Shown piece by piece: positions 34,459 to 44,036 of a DNA stretch of 64,000 nt (position 1 is its first letter; every line of letters begins with the position of its first letter). The DNA lies in NCBI RefSeq assembly GCF_006716485.1, contig NZ_VFPD01000001.1, forward strand, positions 2,524,008 to 2,588,007, read 5' to 3'. A program made the position numbers and the translations under genes. The notes beneath the pieces were generated by a model. That model was not told the origin of the DNA, searched no databases, and worked only from the letters and a program-made list of their open reading frames with translations. Source of the stretch: Chryseobacterium aquifrigidense (GTDB lineage: Bacteria > Bacteroidota > Bacteroidia > Flavobacteriales > Weeksellaceae).

Positions 34459-35766
34459 TTAAAGTTTGGTTATAGTAATGGTAAATATATTTTCAGGAGC
34501 ATCAGTAGTATCTTCATAAGCTCCGACATTTATAAAATAGTCTGTTCCAGACACCGTGGTAATCGTAAGCGTTTCTGCGGTACCTCCACCACCATTATCA
34601 ACAGTTCCGGTACAGGATAAATTACTGCAGCTGCCACTATACACCCCTATCTGTGGATCATAGCTACTGCCGGAGGGCATAGTCACTTTAATAGTATACT
34701 GACTGCCATCACCAGTGAACTTAAACCATGTACCATCATTCATTCCTGTATCTCCATTACTTGTACATACGCTTATATTTCCTGTGTTATTGGTCGTAGA
34801 TACAGCGTCATCCTGAGTATAGCTGTAAGGAAATACGGATGCCGGCAATGCTCCTGTACATGCATCGTTTACTGGTATTGGAGGAACAGTTTTAAAAACA
34901 AGTTCTGAACATCCTGAAGATTCTGTATTCCCCGACACGGATGTTACTTTTAAATAATAAGTTGTTCCGGCTGTAAGTGCTGTGGAAGGGGTAAAACTAT
35001 TTCCTGAAACGGTCTGCTGATTAATAACATCAGAGCTTCCTGAACTTGTTCCCAGCGAAATTTTGTAAGATGTAGCTCCTGAAGCCGGAAGCCAGCTGAA
35101 ATTTGGGGTTAAAGAAATATTCTGAGTATTATTTACCGGATAAATAACAAAAGGACATGCCGGTCCGGCACTTGGTGTAAGGCCTGAAATGGTAACTGAT
35201 GATTTATAATCCGCCCTGATACCTCCGGGAGGAGAAGCAATATCCACTACGGCGCGATCTCCTTTATAATACAGTGTTGAATAAGGAAGATGAGGGTAAA
35301 CATGAAAAGCTTCATCAAAATTATTGATATCGATATTCGGAGAATTCTCTTTTGCCGCAATAACCAGATTATCAACATTATTATAAGCAAATGGTGTAGT
35401 AAAAACAACTTCAACTTTATTATTGTTCTTGGTTACAGTTCCTGTGAACACTTGTGTCAACTGTGCAGCAGGAATCCAGTCTGTACCTGAAGCAAAGGCA
35501 GTTTTTGACGTATGTCCAAGATAGACAGTCCAGTTTGAAGATTCAGTAATGGTAGAGGAAGAATCCACATAAAATGTAAGCCCTGTAATATTGCCTGCAG
35601 CATTGGCATTAACTTCCTGCTTAGGGTATATCTGCTGTACATAAGAATAGGAAAAAAAACTGCTTACAGGAGCAGTACCTACTGTTGAACTTCCAATATT
35701 GATGTTGATCTGAGCGTTCAACCCCACTACTACAAAAAACAAAGCTAAAAGTAAAATTCTTTTCAT
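34459..35766 (-). CDS. Secreted multi-domain protein with FN3-like region
   Basis: This is a 435-residue protein with a signal peptide (MKRILLLALFFVVVGLNAQ). An N-terminal beta domain (about 20-190) has NITGLTFYVDSS and FTTPFAYNNVDNLVIAAKEN. A fibronectin-III/Ig-like module (about 200-295; LTPNFSWLPASGATSYKISL) and a pre-peptidase C-terminal (PPC)-like end (FKFTGDGSQYTIKVTM; DYFINVGAYEDTTDAPENIF) follow. Such modules are typical of T9SS cargo, but the protein ends without a recognisable sorting domain. It may be truncated, or secreted by another route. Function is unknown. Confidence 0.75.
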   Translation of the reverse strand: MKRILLLALFFVVVGLNAQININIGSSTVGTAPVSSFFSYSYVQQIYPKQEVNANAAGNITGLTFYVDSSSTITESSNWTVYLGHTSKTAFASGTDWIPAAQLTQVFTGTVTKNNNKVEVVFTTPFAYNNVDNLVIAAKENSPNIDINNFDEAFHVYPHLPYSTLYYKGDRAVVDIASPPGGIRADYKSSVTISGLTPSAGPACPFVIYPVNNTQNISLTPNFSWLPASGATSYKISLGTSSGSSDVINQQTVSGNSFTPSTALTAGTTYYLKVTSVSGNTESSGCSELVFKTVPPIPVNDACTGALPASVFPYSYTQDDAVSTTNNTGNISVCTSNGDTGMNDGTWFKFTGDGSQYTIKVTMPSGSSYDPQIGVYSGSCSNLSCTGTVDNGGGGTAETLTITTVSGTDYFINVGAYEDTTDAPENIFTITITKL

Positions 35767-36001
35767 TATTAATAATGTTTACCTGGAATACCATGCTAAT
35801 TTAACAATAAATACTCTGATTACAGCAATAAAAAAAATATTTCATCACATAATTCAATATAAAGAAACAATTTAGACAAAAATATATCCAACATTAAAAA
35901 CAATAAATACTCAGCAACAAAACAACCATAAAATGTAAAAATAAAGAAATTAAAAGTAATTTTGATACATATTTCATATATTTACACTAAACATCAATAA
36001 C

Positions 36002-37336
36002 ATGTATAAAAAGCTATTCTTTTCCAGTTTTTTGATTACCAATCTCGTTTTCGCCCAAACGACAATGACCAATATAATTTCAGATGCTGTGTACTATGAT
36101 GGCTATGCCGCGACAGTATCCAACCCTACGCCCGCCGGTTTGACGAGACTGACAAACGCCAGATACACAAGGAAGCTTACTGATGCTGAATTAGATGCTT
36201 TCAAAGCTAAGATTGCAATGCGGGTAACAATAGCGGCACTGTGTGATAATTATGACCGCCTTGGAGAGGTCTTTTTAGCAATGGTTCCTAAAAACCAATC
36301 TACTTATACTGTCGATGATCCTAATGTCAAAAGAATAGAGGTAGGCAGATATATTACTCCTTTCATGAATAAAAACAAAACTCCTTCTGAAGTTCCCTAT
36401 ACCTATGATGTAAGTAATTTATACAGCATATTTCATGATACAGCATTACGTGGCCAGTATGATCTCTATATGGAATTAGATGTTTTCGGGGTTCCTTATG
36501 CAGCTCAAACTCAGGTCTCAGGCTGCGCAAACAGAATTGATGTTTTTTCAGGGACTCTTACTTTTTTCTCAACGGATACAGGAGCAACGCCTTCCGATAC
36601 CAATACGCTCGTTCCGATACTAAGTTATAACAGCCTCAATAATTATAACAGCACTGATGTTACCGGAGAAACAGTTAGAATTGTTACTTTTAATCTGCCA
36701 AGCCCTGTTACCAATGCCCGTTTTTTTGTAATATCGACTCCGCATGGCGCCAACAGTGGTGGTGAAGAGTATGTCAGAAGACAAAACTATACCTATGTAG
36801 ATGATGTACAAGTTCTCACCTATACTCCCGGAGGTATTTCATGTGAACCCTACCGTGTATACAACACTCAGGGGAACGGCATCTATGGTTCTTCCCCTAA
36901 AACCTTTGCTAACTGGACTTCATGGAATAACTGGTGTCCTGGAAATTCTGTTCCCATCAGAGAATTTACAGTACCCAACTTGACTACAGGCTTTCACACC
37001 TTGAAACATACGATTCCAACTGCTGTTTTCAATCAACAGCAGGGAGAAGTAAGGCTATCGGTTTATATGCAAGGGAAAAGCAACACAACATTGAATGTAA
37101 AAGATATCAGAACAGTGGATGTAAATATTTACCCCAATCCTACTTCTGACTTTGTCAATGTAAAATCAAAAGTAGAAGTCAATTCAATAAGCATTTTCAA
37201 TATGGAAGGCAGAAAACTTTCCGAGACTTATAAAGAGAACAGAATAGATCTTTCCTCATACAGCGCAGGAGTTTATTTTTTAAATATTGTTTTAAAAGAT
37301 GGAACCACCTTTAAGCACAAAATCATAAAAAAGTAA
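36002..37336 (+). CDS. PNGase F-like secreted glycosidase with T9SS tail (divergent)
   Basis: This 444-residue secreted protein resembles Elizabethkingia PNGase F, which cleaves N-glycans from Asn. Matches are LCDNYDRLGEVF (80-91; PNGase F CDEWDRYANVY with catalytic Asp60, here Asp85), RIEVGRYITPF, LYMELDVFG (Glu158, perhaps Glu118), GGEEYVRR (Glu255/256, perhaps Glu206), and NWTSWNNWCPGNSVPIREF (304-322; GWCPGMAVPTR). Several PNGase F cysteines are missing. A type A T9SS sorting domain ends the protein (NIYPNPTSDFVNV; IIKK). A -7-like TAATTTTG at 35957-35964 precedes it. The fold is probable; its activity is uncertain. Confidence 0.72.
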   Translation: MYKKLFFSSFLITNLVFAQTTMTNIISDAVYYDGYAATVSNPTPAGLTRLTNARYTRKLTDAELDAFKAKIAMRVTIAALCDNYDRLGEVFLAMVPKNQSTYTVDDPNVKRIEVGRYITPFMNKNKTPSEVPYTYDVSNLYSIFHDTALRGQYDLYMELDVFGVPYAAQTQVSGCANRIDVFSGTLTFFSTDTGATPSDTNTLVPILSYNSLNNYNSTDVTGETVRIVTFNLPSPVTNARFFVISTPHGANSGGEEYVRRQNYTYVDDVQVLTYTPGGISCEPYRVYNTQGNGIYGSSPKTFANWTSWNNWCPGNSVPIREFTVPNLTTGFHTLKHTIPTAVFNQQQGEVRLSVYMQGKSNTTLNVKDIRTVDVNIYPNPTSDFVNVKSKVEVNSISIFNMEGRKLSETYKENRIDLSSYSAGVYFLNIVLKDGTTFKHKIIKK

Positions 37337-37366
37337 CTACAGACAGATCTTTCGAAATACAACATT

Positions 37367-37402
37367 AAAAACCCTCTCTGAAACTTTTCTCAGGAGGGTT
37401 TT
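37367..37402 (+). terminator. Intrinsic terminator
   Basis: AAAACCCTC and GAGGGTTTT pair, with an inner CTGA/TCAG extension, and T-rich sequence follows. It lies about 30 bases after the PNGase-like gene. Confidence 0.75.
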
Positions 37403-37585
37403 ATATTAATCGTCATGTAAAATCAAACCTAAAAATCCTCTGATATCAATCAAAAGCAGTAAAAAAAACTCCTTTAATTCATTCTTTTCCCAAACCGTTA
37501 AAAAACTTTAACTTCAATCCTTTACCCAAAAAAATTGTCATTTCCAGTTTATTAAACTATTTTTGGTGATTAAAAATTTTGCAAA

Positions 37586-38059
37586 ATGAATTATCATTTT
37601 CAAGCACACAGACAGGTAAGAAAGAACCTTTTAGATATCCTTCAGAACACATCTCATGAGGATTTGATTCTGATTCCGGATGGTTTCAACAACAATATTT
37701 ACTGGAATATTGCACATACTGTTGCCACACAGCAGCTATTGCACTATTACCTGAGCGGAAACCCTTTCCGTATTGACAAGTATTGGATTGAAACCTACAA
37801 GAAAGGAACTTTGCCCAACTTAAATGTTCAGAAATCAGAAGTGGAAGATTTGGAATTTTTACTTACAGAAACTTCTAAGATTTTAATGAAGGATTATGAC
37901 AGTGACTTCTTCTCAGATTATACTCCGTACACCACAAGTTTCGGAATGGATCTGAAAAGCATCCAGGATGCCATTATCTTCAACAATATGCATGAGAGCC
38001 TTCACTATGGATACGTGATGGCACAGAAAAGAGCAATTTTAGGAGAGAAAGGGAGATAG
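37586..38059 (+). CDS. DinB family protein
   Basis: This is a 157-residue four-helix DinB/YfiT-like protein. The three metal-binding histidines are spread along the helices: NIAHTVATQQLLHYYLSG (His), and NNMHESLHYGYVMAQKR near the C-terminus (two His). Members use thiols such as bacillithiol or mycothiol, or have unknown roles. Here a YpdA-like bacillithiol reductase gene is present 8 kb away, so a thiol-S-transferase role is plausible but unproven. It stands alone upstream of rlmB. Confidence 0.85.
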   Translation: MNYHFQAHRQVRKNLLDILQNTSHEDLILIPDGFNNNIYWNIAHTVATQQLLHYYLSGNPFRIDKYWIETYKKGTLPNLNVQKSEVEDLEFLLTETSKILMKDYDSDFFSDYTPYTTSFGMDLKSIQDAIIFNNMHESLHYGYVMAQKRAILGEKGR

Positions 38060-38173
38060 TGAATTTTGCTGCGCAAGCCAATGGTCAAATGTGAATATAT
38101 GCACATCAGAATTGACTTACAGCGTAAAATTCTCAATTGACAATTCACTCTATAACTATATAATAAATTTTCA

Positions 38174-38923
38174 ATGAAAGACGATTTTATTTTCGGGCTG
38201 CGTCCCGTGATTGAAGCAATTGAAGCGGGAAAAACGATTGACAAGGTCTTTGTGCAGAATGCACTTCAGGGCCCTATTTATGCTGAATTAAAAGCCATTT
38301 TAGCGAAAAATAAAATCCGTCCCAATTATGTTCCGGTTGAAAAACTGAACCGTTTTACAAGAAAAAACCACCAGGGTGTGGTGGCTTTTATTTCGGATGT
38401 ACCGTTTCATAAAGTGGAGGATATTGTTCCACAATTATTCGAACAGGGAAAAACTCCTTTTCTTTTGATTCTGGACAGACTTACAGATGTAAGAAACTTC
38501 GGAGCGATCTGCAGAACAGCAGAATGCGTAGGTGTGGATGCTATCATCATCCCGGAAAAGGGAGCCGCTCCTATTAACTCTGATGCTATAAAAACCTCTG
38601 CAGGGGCTATTTACAATATTAAAATATGTAAGGAAAACAACCTGGCTCATGCTGTAGATTTCCTTCAGCAAAGTGGAATTTCTGTATATGCAGCCAGTGA
38701 AAAAGCTCAGAAGTTGATTTATGATGTCAACCTTACAGAACCATGTGCAATTGTTATGGGAAATGAAGAAACCGGAATTTCTAAAGAAGTATTGCATCAT
38801 GCTGATGAAAAAATAAAACTTCCTATTGAAGGAAAAACTCAATCTCTGAATGTTTCTGTAGCATGTGGAGCGATTTTGTATGAGGCGGTAAGACAGAAAA
38901 TGACCGTGATACCAAATCCTTAA
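38174..38923 (+). CDS. rlmB: 23S rRNA (guanosine-2'-O-)-methyltransferase RlmB
   Basis: This 249-residue SpoU/TrmH-family methyltransferase has an N-terminal substrate-binding domain: FIFGLRPVIEAIEAGKTIDK and RKNHQGVVAFISDV. The three SPOUT knot motifs are LILDRLTDVRNFGAICRTAE, CAIVMGNEETGISKEV and LPIEGKTQSLNVSVACGAIL. RlmB methylates G2251 of 23S rRNA in the peptidyl-transferase P loop. It is complete, with no insertions. It is three bases upstream of the serine hydrolase gene, so the two may be co-transcribed. Confidence 0.94.
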   Translation: MKDDFIFGLRPVIEAIEAGKTIDKVFVQNALQGPIYAELKAILAKNKIRPNYVPVEKLNRFTRKNHQGVVAFISDVPFHKVEDIVPQLFEQGKTPFLLILDRLTDVRNFGAICRTAECVGVDAIIIPEKGAAPINSDAIKTSAGAIYNIKICKENNLAHAVDFLQQSGISVYAASEKAQKLIYDVNLTEPCAIVMGNEETGISKEVLHHADEKIKLPIEGKTQSLNVSVACGAILYEAVRQKMTVIPNP

Positions 38924-38926
38924 ACC

Positions 38927-40048
38927 ATGAAAATACAGTCACTTTTACCATTATTTTTTGTCCCGTTAGTTTTTAATGCACAGGCAAAAAAAGTAGCAAC
39001 AGATAACCGCCTTACGACCGACCTTGATAAGATGGTTCAGAAAGAAGCTCTCACTTATATGCAGAATCCTGCACGCGTAGGACTTTCTATAGGTATTTTT
39101 AAAGATGGTAAAAGCTATTTCTATAATTATGGCACTACGGAAAGAGGAAAATCAGAACTTCCAACTTCCAAAAGTTTGTATGAGATTGCTTCCATTACCA
39201 AGACCTTTACCGGAACACTTCTGGCTCATGCTTTAGTGGATGGTAAAATTAAAATGGATGATGATATCCGAAAATATCTGGATGGGAATTATCCCAATCT
39301 TGAATTTGAAAAGCATCCTGTAACAATTGGTAATCTTACCAATCATTCATCAGGATTACCTCAGTTTTTGCCGGATCAGTCTGAAACATTCAAAAAGCCA
39401 ATGGATTCTGTTGCCATGGCATTAGCTGATTTTTATAAAAGCTATTCAAAAAAGAAGTTTTATGAAGATCTTCATCAGGCAAAAGTAGATTTTGTTCCGG
39501 GAACAGACTATAAATATTCCAATGTAGGAACACAACTTACCGGGGATATCCTTGAAAAAGTATATCATAAAAGCTACGGAGAACTGCTTTCAGAGTATAT
39601 TACAAAACCTCTGAAAATGAATCAGACCATTCTTGGTACGAATTCTGCACAGCTATTGACTTGTTATAACGAAAAAGGAAAGGTAATGCCCAGAAATTTC
39701 ACAACCATCTTTGCGCCTGCCGGAGGAATTATATCCACTACGGAAGACCTTGTGAAATACATGCAGTATCATCTGGATGAGAATAATAAATATGTAAAAA
39801 TATCCCATACTCCTCTTGTAAAAAGTGAGGGAGATGCTATTGGATTGTATTGGAGATTGCATACCTATGAAGACGGAGGCCAAGCCGTTTATCATACCGG
39901 AGGTACATTTGGCTTTTCAAGTGTGCTTCAGATTTATCCGTCAAAAAATATGGGAGTAGTCATACTTTCTAATGAATCAGATGGAGAATCTCAGGGGAAA
40001 CTGCATGATATTGCAGATAATTTATTAAGAAATAGTAGTAAAAAATAA
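38927..40048 (+). CDS. Serine hydrolase (class C beta-lactamase-like)
   Basis: This is a 373-residue protein with a signal peptide (LPLFFVPLVFNAQA). The penicillin-binding/class C fold motifs are complete: SxxK in EIASITKTFTGTLLAH, YxN in YKYSNVGTQLTG, and HTG in VYHTGGTFGFSSV. Such enzymes act as D-alanyl-D-alanine carboxypeptidases or esterases; few are true beta-lactamases, so resistance should not be assumed. It is periplasmic and is followed 14 bp later by a DUF6263 lipoprotein gene. Confidence 0.9.
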   Translation: MKIQSLLPLFFVPLVFNAQAKKVATDNRLTTDLDKMVQKEALTYMQNPARVGLSIGIFKDGKSYFYNYGTTERGKSELPTSKSLYEIASITKTFTGTLLAHALVDGKIKMDDDIRKYLDGNYPNLEFEKHPVTIGNLTNHSSGLPQFLPDQSETFKKPMDSVAMALADFYKSYSKKKFYEDLHQAKVDFVPGTDYKYSNVGTQLTGDILEKVYHKSYGELLSEYITKPLKMNQTILGTNSAQLLTCYNEKGKVMPRNFTTIFAPAGGIISTTEDLVKYMQYHLDENNKYVKISHTPLVKSEGDAIGLYWRLHTYEDGGQAVYHTGGTFGFSSVLQIYPSKNMGVVILSNESDGESQGKLHDIADNLLRNSSKK

Positions 40049-40062
40049 AGTTAAAAAATCGA

Positions 40063-41112
40063 ATGAAGAACATTGCAGCGCTTGCGCTTATATCATCAAT
40101 AGCTCTTGTATCTTGTAAAAAAGAAACAGCAAAAATAACGAAAGTAGATCCTAAAACCGGAAAAACAGTAACAGTGGAAGTTCCTGCTGATTCTGTAGCA
40201 AAAGTTTCAGAAAACCCGGCTATCAAAGATTCTGCGGGAGTTATCACACAGACTTTCAAATTAGAAAAAGGAAAGACATATCCTCTTACCACTTATCAGA
40301 GAGATGTAAAAACAATGACAGATCCTCAGGGGAAATCTATCACTGCAACCAGCGAATCTACAGATGAAATGAATTTTGTAGTGGATGACATTAAAGGAAA
40401 TGTGTATGAAATGACTCTTAACCTTGTTGCCAAGAGAAATTCTCAGTCTGCACAGGGAAAAACGGTAGTAGTAGACACCAAGCTTCCTCTTCCTAAAGAA
40501 GATGACCTTAAAATGATCTGGAATGTAAACAAAGCACTTACTGGAAACAAACTTCAGATGAAGATGGATACGAAAGGGAATGTGATTTCTATTACAGGAT
40601 TTGATGCTGTTTACACAAAAGTAGGTAACGCGGTGGGTACACTGATCAAAGACGCCAACGAAAAAGCCAGTGTAGTAGCCAGCCTTAAGCAATCATTCAA
40701 TGAAAAAGTTCTGAAAGATCAGTTTCACAAAAATCTGATGATCATTCCTAAAAAAGGAGTGAAAATGGGAGAAAAGTGGTCAACTTCTGAGAATGCTGAT
40801 GCGAGCGGAAGCGTAAAAGTAACATCGAATTATGTACTGAAAAGCTTAGGAAACGGAGCTGCAGAAATTGTAGTAACCGGAGGTATTCCTAAGAAAACAG
40901 AGAAGAAAGCTCAGGGGCCTATCACACACAGCCTGAGCAGTGAACTGGTTCAGAACGGAACCATTAAGTTTGACGAAAGCACAGGATGGATTACCAACCA
41001 GAATATCAACGTAAAAACAACTCAGATAGAAACCATTTCAGATGGAAAACAATCTCAGTCTATGAAGAGCGTTTCCAATTCTTCGGTAATGGTAAACCCA
41101 TCTGCTAAATAA
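40063..41112 (+). CDS. DUF6263-like lipoprotein
   Basis: This 349-residue lipoprotein has lipobox LVSC (Cys18). It is followed by a Lys/Thr-rich linker and a beta-rich domain starting TFKLEKGKTYPLTTYQRDVK. It also contains EKVLKDQFHKNLMIIPKKGV and GEKWSTSENADASGSVKVTS. This layout matches DUF6263, a Bacteroidota family of unknown function. It is closely spaced to the serine hydrolase upstream and DUF4834 downstream. Confidence 0.75.
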   Translation: MKNIAALALISSIALVSCKKETAKITKVDPKTGKTVTVEVPADSVAKVSENPAIKDSAGVITQTFKLEKGKTYPLTTYQRDVKTMTDPQGKSITATSESTDEMNFVVDDIKGNVYEMTLNLVAKRNSQSAQGKTVVVDTKLPLPKEDDLKMIWNVNKALTGNKLQMKMDTKGNVISITGFDAVYTKVGNAVGTLIKDANEKASVVASLKQSFNEKVLKDQFHKNLMIIPKKGVKMGEKWSTSENADASGSVKVTSNYVLKSLGNGAAEIVVTGGIPKKTEKKAQGPITHSLSSELVQNGTIKFDESTGWITNQNINVKTTQIETISDGKQSQSMKSVSNSSVMVNPSAK

Positions 41113-41176
41113 CTGAAGTAAACATTCAGGGTTTATCATATCATTTTTAAACCCTGAACTTTAAATTTTTTAAATT

Positions 41177-41407
41177 ATGAAGTACATTCTTGAGTTAGTA
41201 CTCACTGCCATTATTATTTTCTTTGTCTGGAACATTCTGAAAAGAATTTTCTTTAAGACATTTTACAGCTATCGTTTCAATAATGATAACCAGAATAACA
41301 GACAGCAGGACCTACAAAACTCAAATAAGAATAACCAACAGAACCTTAACTGGGATGCAGAAACTGTTGACTATGAGGAGGTGAAAGAGAGTAATGACAA
41401 AAGGTAA
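41177..41407 (+). CDS. DUF4834 family small membrane protein
   Basis: This 76-residue protein has one N-terminal membrane helix (ILELVLTAIIIFFVWNILKR). An Asn/Gln-rich linker and a short acidic end (NWDAETVDYEEVKES) follow. The layout matches DUF4834, widespread in Flavobacteriia and of unknown function. It lies between the DUF6263 lipoprotein and the YfhO gene (31 bp downstream), and the DUF4834-YfhO pairing is typical of the order. Confidence 0.85.
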   Translation: MKYILELVLTAIIIFFVWNILKRIFFKTFYSYRFNNDNQNNRQQDLQNSNKNNQQNLNWDAETVDYEEVKESNDKR

Positions 41408-41438
41408 AAATTCCAAGAAATAAAAGATAATAACCAGC

Positions 41439-43979
41439 ATGGCAAAAAATAAAAACTTAATTTATATTGCAATTTCATTAGTAGTATTTATAGTTTTAGC
41501 ATTTTTATATTCCACTCCTGTATTTTCAGGAAAACAACTTTTTCAGCACGACATTGTGCAGTACCGAGGAGGTGCAAAAGAACTGCTTGACTATAGAGCC
41601 AATACCGGAAATGAAACCTATTGGAGTGACTCCATGTTTGGGGGAATGCCGACTTATCAGATGGGAAGCCAGTTCAAAGGTGATATCATCAAAAAAATCG
41701 ACAGCAATCTGAATTTCCTGCCAAGGCCGGTTAATTATCTCTTCCTGCTATTTGCAGGTTTTTTCCTTTTGGGAATGGTAGTGGTCAGAAACTGGAAGTA
41801 TGCTCTTTTGGGAGCCACTTTTTTCGGGCTTTCCACCTATTTTTATATCATTATTGCGGCCGGACATAATGGTAAAGTAAATACCATTGAATACTTTGCA
41901 CCACTGCTGGCCGGAATTTTACTGGTGTATATCAGAAAACAATATATCTGGGGGTTCATTGTCACGACCCTTTTTATGGGCCTTCAAATTGCTGCGAACC
42001 ATCCTCAGATGACCTATTATCTGTTTCTTGCTTTAGGATTCTTATTCCTTTCTGAACTGATCAGAGCGATCCAGAAAAAGACACCAATGAAGCATTTTCT
42101 TATTTCGTCAGGAATTATCGCAGCATCATGTGTTATTGGGGTTGGAATGAATTCACAAAGAATCATGGCCAATTCTGAATACGTAAAAGAAACGGTTCGT
42201 GGAAAGCAGATTTTAGATAACGACAGCCATACTTCAGGTAAATCAGGAATGGATAAAGAAAGTATGCTGATGTGGAGCTATGGGCAACTGGAAACTTTAA
42301 ACCTTTTCATCCCAAGATTAATGGGTGGTGGAAGTCAGGAACCTGAAGGAAAAGAAATTATGAACAGAGTTCAGGAACTGGTTCAGGAAAATGTAGGTTC
42401 ACAGGCTGAAATGGATAGAATTTCCAAAGGTTTCAGCGGGGTAACCTATTGGGGAGACCAGCCAGGAACTTCAGGACCAGCCTATCAGGGAGCTATCGTA
42501 TGTTTCCTTGCCTTATTAGGATTCTTTTTTGCTTCAAAAAAATACCGTTACTGGATTTTAGGTGCTTCCATCCTGACTATTTTGCTGGCCTGGGGAAGTA
42601 ACTTCATGCCATTATCGGATTTCTTTATTGATTATGTACCGTTCTATAATAAATTCAGGGCTCCTTCTTCAATCTTAGTGGTAGTAGAATTATTATTCCC
42701 GTTAATTGCTATTCTGGGATTATACAGATTCTTTACAGACGAAAAGCTGACTGAAGAATACAAACAAAAAATCCTTCTTTATGTGGGAGGTGGAACATTA
42801 GGATTTTTATTGATTCTTTTAATCTTTGGAAAATCTTTATTAGGCTTTGCAACAGAAAACGAAAAGACTTATTTCCCTCCTTTCCTACTCGATTATCTTG
42901 TAGATGAGAGATATAAATTGTTCAGGGTAGATGCGATAAAAGCATTCATTTATGTAGCAATTACTGCAGCTGCGTTATTCTTAACTTTAAAGAAAAAGCT
43001 TAATCAGAATATTGCTTTGGTAGTGATTGGACTTGTAAGTTTATTTGATCTTTGGTCCGTCAACAAGCGTTATTTAAATGACGAAAATTATGTAGATAAA
43101 ATCTTTGCCGAAAATCCTTTCCAGACCGAAAGCTCAGATCTGCTGGCTGAAAAAGTACAGGGAAACCCAAATCTGGAATCTATTTTATCCAATGTCAATA
43201 TCAATAAAACATTGGAAACGATTGCAGAAAAAGACAAAACACACTACCGAATTTACAACCAGACACTGGGTGTAACCAGTGAAACCAACACCTCTTATTT
43301 TAAAGCTTCTATCGGTGGTTACCATGCTGTAAAACTAAGAAGATATGACGATGTACTGAATGAATACATCAATAATGTAGACAGTGTAAAAACACCTAAT
43401 ATCTTAAACTTATTAAATGCCAAGTACATGGTTTTCGGGGGACCAGAGCAACCACAGGTTGTCCCTAATCCAAAAGCCAATGGAAATGCATGGTTTGTAA
43501 GTGATTTAAAATTTGTAGATACTCCTAATCAGGAAATTAAATCTATCGGAACTATCGACAACAAAAAAACAGCTGTCATTGCTTCATCTGACAAATCATA
43601 TTTTGACAATAAACCAGTTCAGGCAGATTCTACAGCATTTATCACTCTTACGAAATACCAGCCAAACGAACTTGAATTTAAATCTCAGTCGAAAACTCCA
43701 CAATTGGCTGTATTCTCTGAAGTGTATTATCCTCACGGATGGAAAGTACTGGTAGACGAAAAAGAAGTTCCGTATATCAAAGCAGATTATTTACTTCGTG
43801 CAGTACATGTTCCGGCAGGAAACCACCATATCAGATTGGTTTTTGAACCGGAAGTGATTGAAAAAGGGAAATGGCTTTCGCTTCTTTCATTTGGATTATT
43901 TATCCTGTTGGCAGCATTTGGAATTTTCTGGATGAATAAGAACAAGAAAAAAGAGATTGTAGCTGAACAAAAAGCTTAA
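41439..43979 (+). CDS. YfhO family membrane protein
   Basis: This large 846-residue integral membrane protein has about 12-14 helices. The N-terminal GT-C-like half has LFQHDIVQYRGGAKELLDYR, ETYWSDSMFGGMPTYQMG, and PLLAGILLVY. A soluble stretch (about 545-780) and a final helix (WLSLLSFGLFILLAAFGIFW) follow. The family includes Bacillus YfhO, involved in lipoteichoic acid glycosylation. In Bacteroidota the acceptor is unknown, so only membrane glycosyltransferase-like function is inferred. A GT4 glycosyltransferase gene follows. Confidence 0.9.
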   Translation: MAKNKNLIYIAISLVVFIVLAFLYSTPVFSGKQLFQHDIVQYRGGAKELLDYRANTGNETYWSDSMFGGMPTYQMGSQFKGDIIKKIDSNLNFLPRPVNYLFLLFAGFFLLGMVVVRNWKYALLGATFFGLSTYFYIIIAAGHNGKVNTIEYFAPLLAGILLVYIRKQYIWGFIVTTLFMGLQIAANHPQMTYYLFLALGFLFLSELIRAIQKKTPMKHFLISSGIIAASCVIGVGMNSQRIMANSEYVKETVRGKQILDNDSHTSGKSGMDKESMLMWSYGQLETLNLFIPRLMGGGSQEPEGKEIMNRVQELVQENVGSQAEMDRISKGFSGVTYWGDQPGTSGPAYQGAIVCFLALLGFFFASKKYRYWILGASILTILLAWGSNFMPLSDFFIDYVPFYNKFRAPSSILVVVELLFPLIAILGLYRFFTDEKLTEEYKQKILLYVGGGTLGFLLILLIFGKSLLGFATENEKTYFPPFLLDYLVDERYKLFRVDAIKAFIYVAITAAALFLTLKKKLNQNIALVVIGLVSLFDLWSVNKRYLNDENYVDKIFAENPFQTESSDLLAEKVQGNPNLESILSNVNINKTLETIAEKDKTHYRIYNQTLGVTSETNTSYFKASIGGYHAVKLRRYDDVLNEYINNVDSVKTPNILNLLNAKYMVFGGPEQPQVVPNPKANGNAWFVSDLKFVDTPNQEIKSIGTIDNKKTAVIASSDKSYFDNKPVQADSTAFITLTKYQPNELEFKSQSKTPQLAVFSEVYYPHGWKVLVDEKEVPYIKADYLLRAVHVPAGNHHIRLVFEPEVIEKGKWLSLLSFGLFILLAAFGIFWMNKNKKKEIVAEQKA

Positions 43980-44036
43980 ATAATATAATATTACCTATGA
44001 TGTCATTCAGAATGACAAAGACCATTAAGTAAATAA

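Noticed and set aside
38927..40048. True beta-lactamase resistance gene
   Set aside because: SxxK, YxN and HTG motifs are shared by many peptidases and esterases; nothing specific to AmpC was seen.
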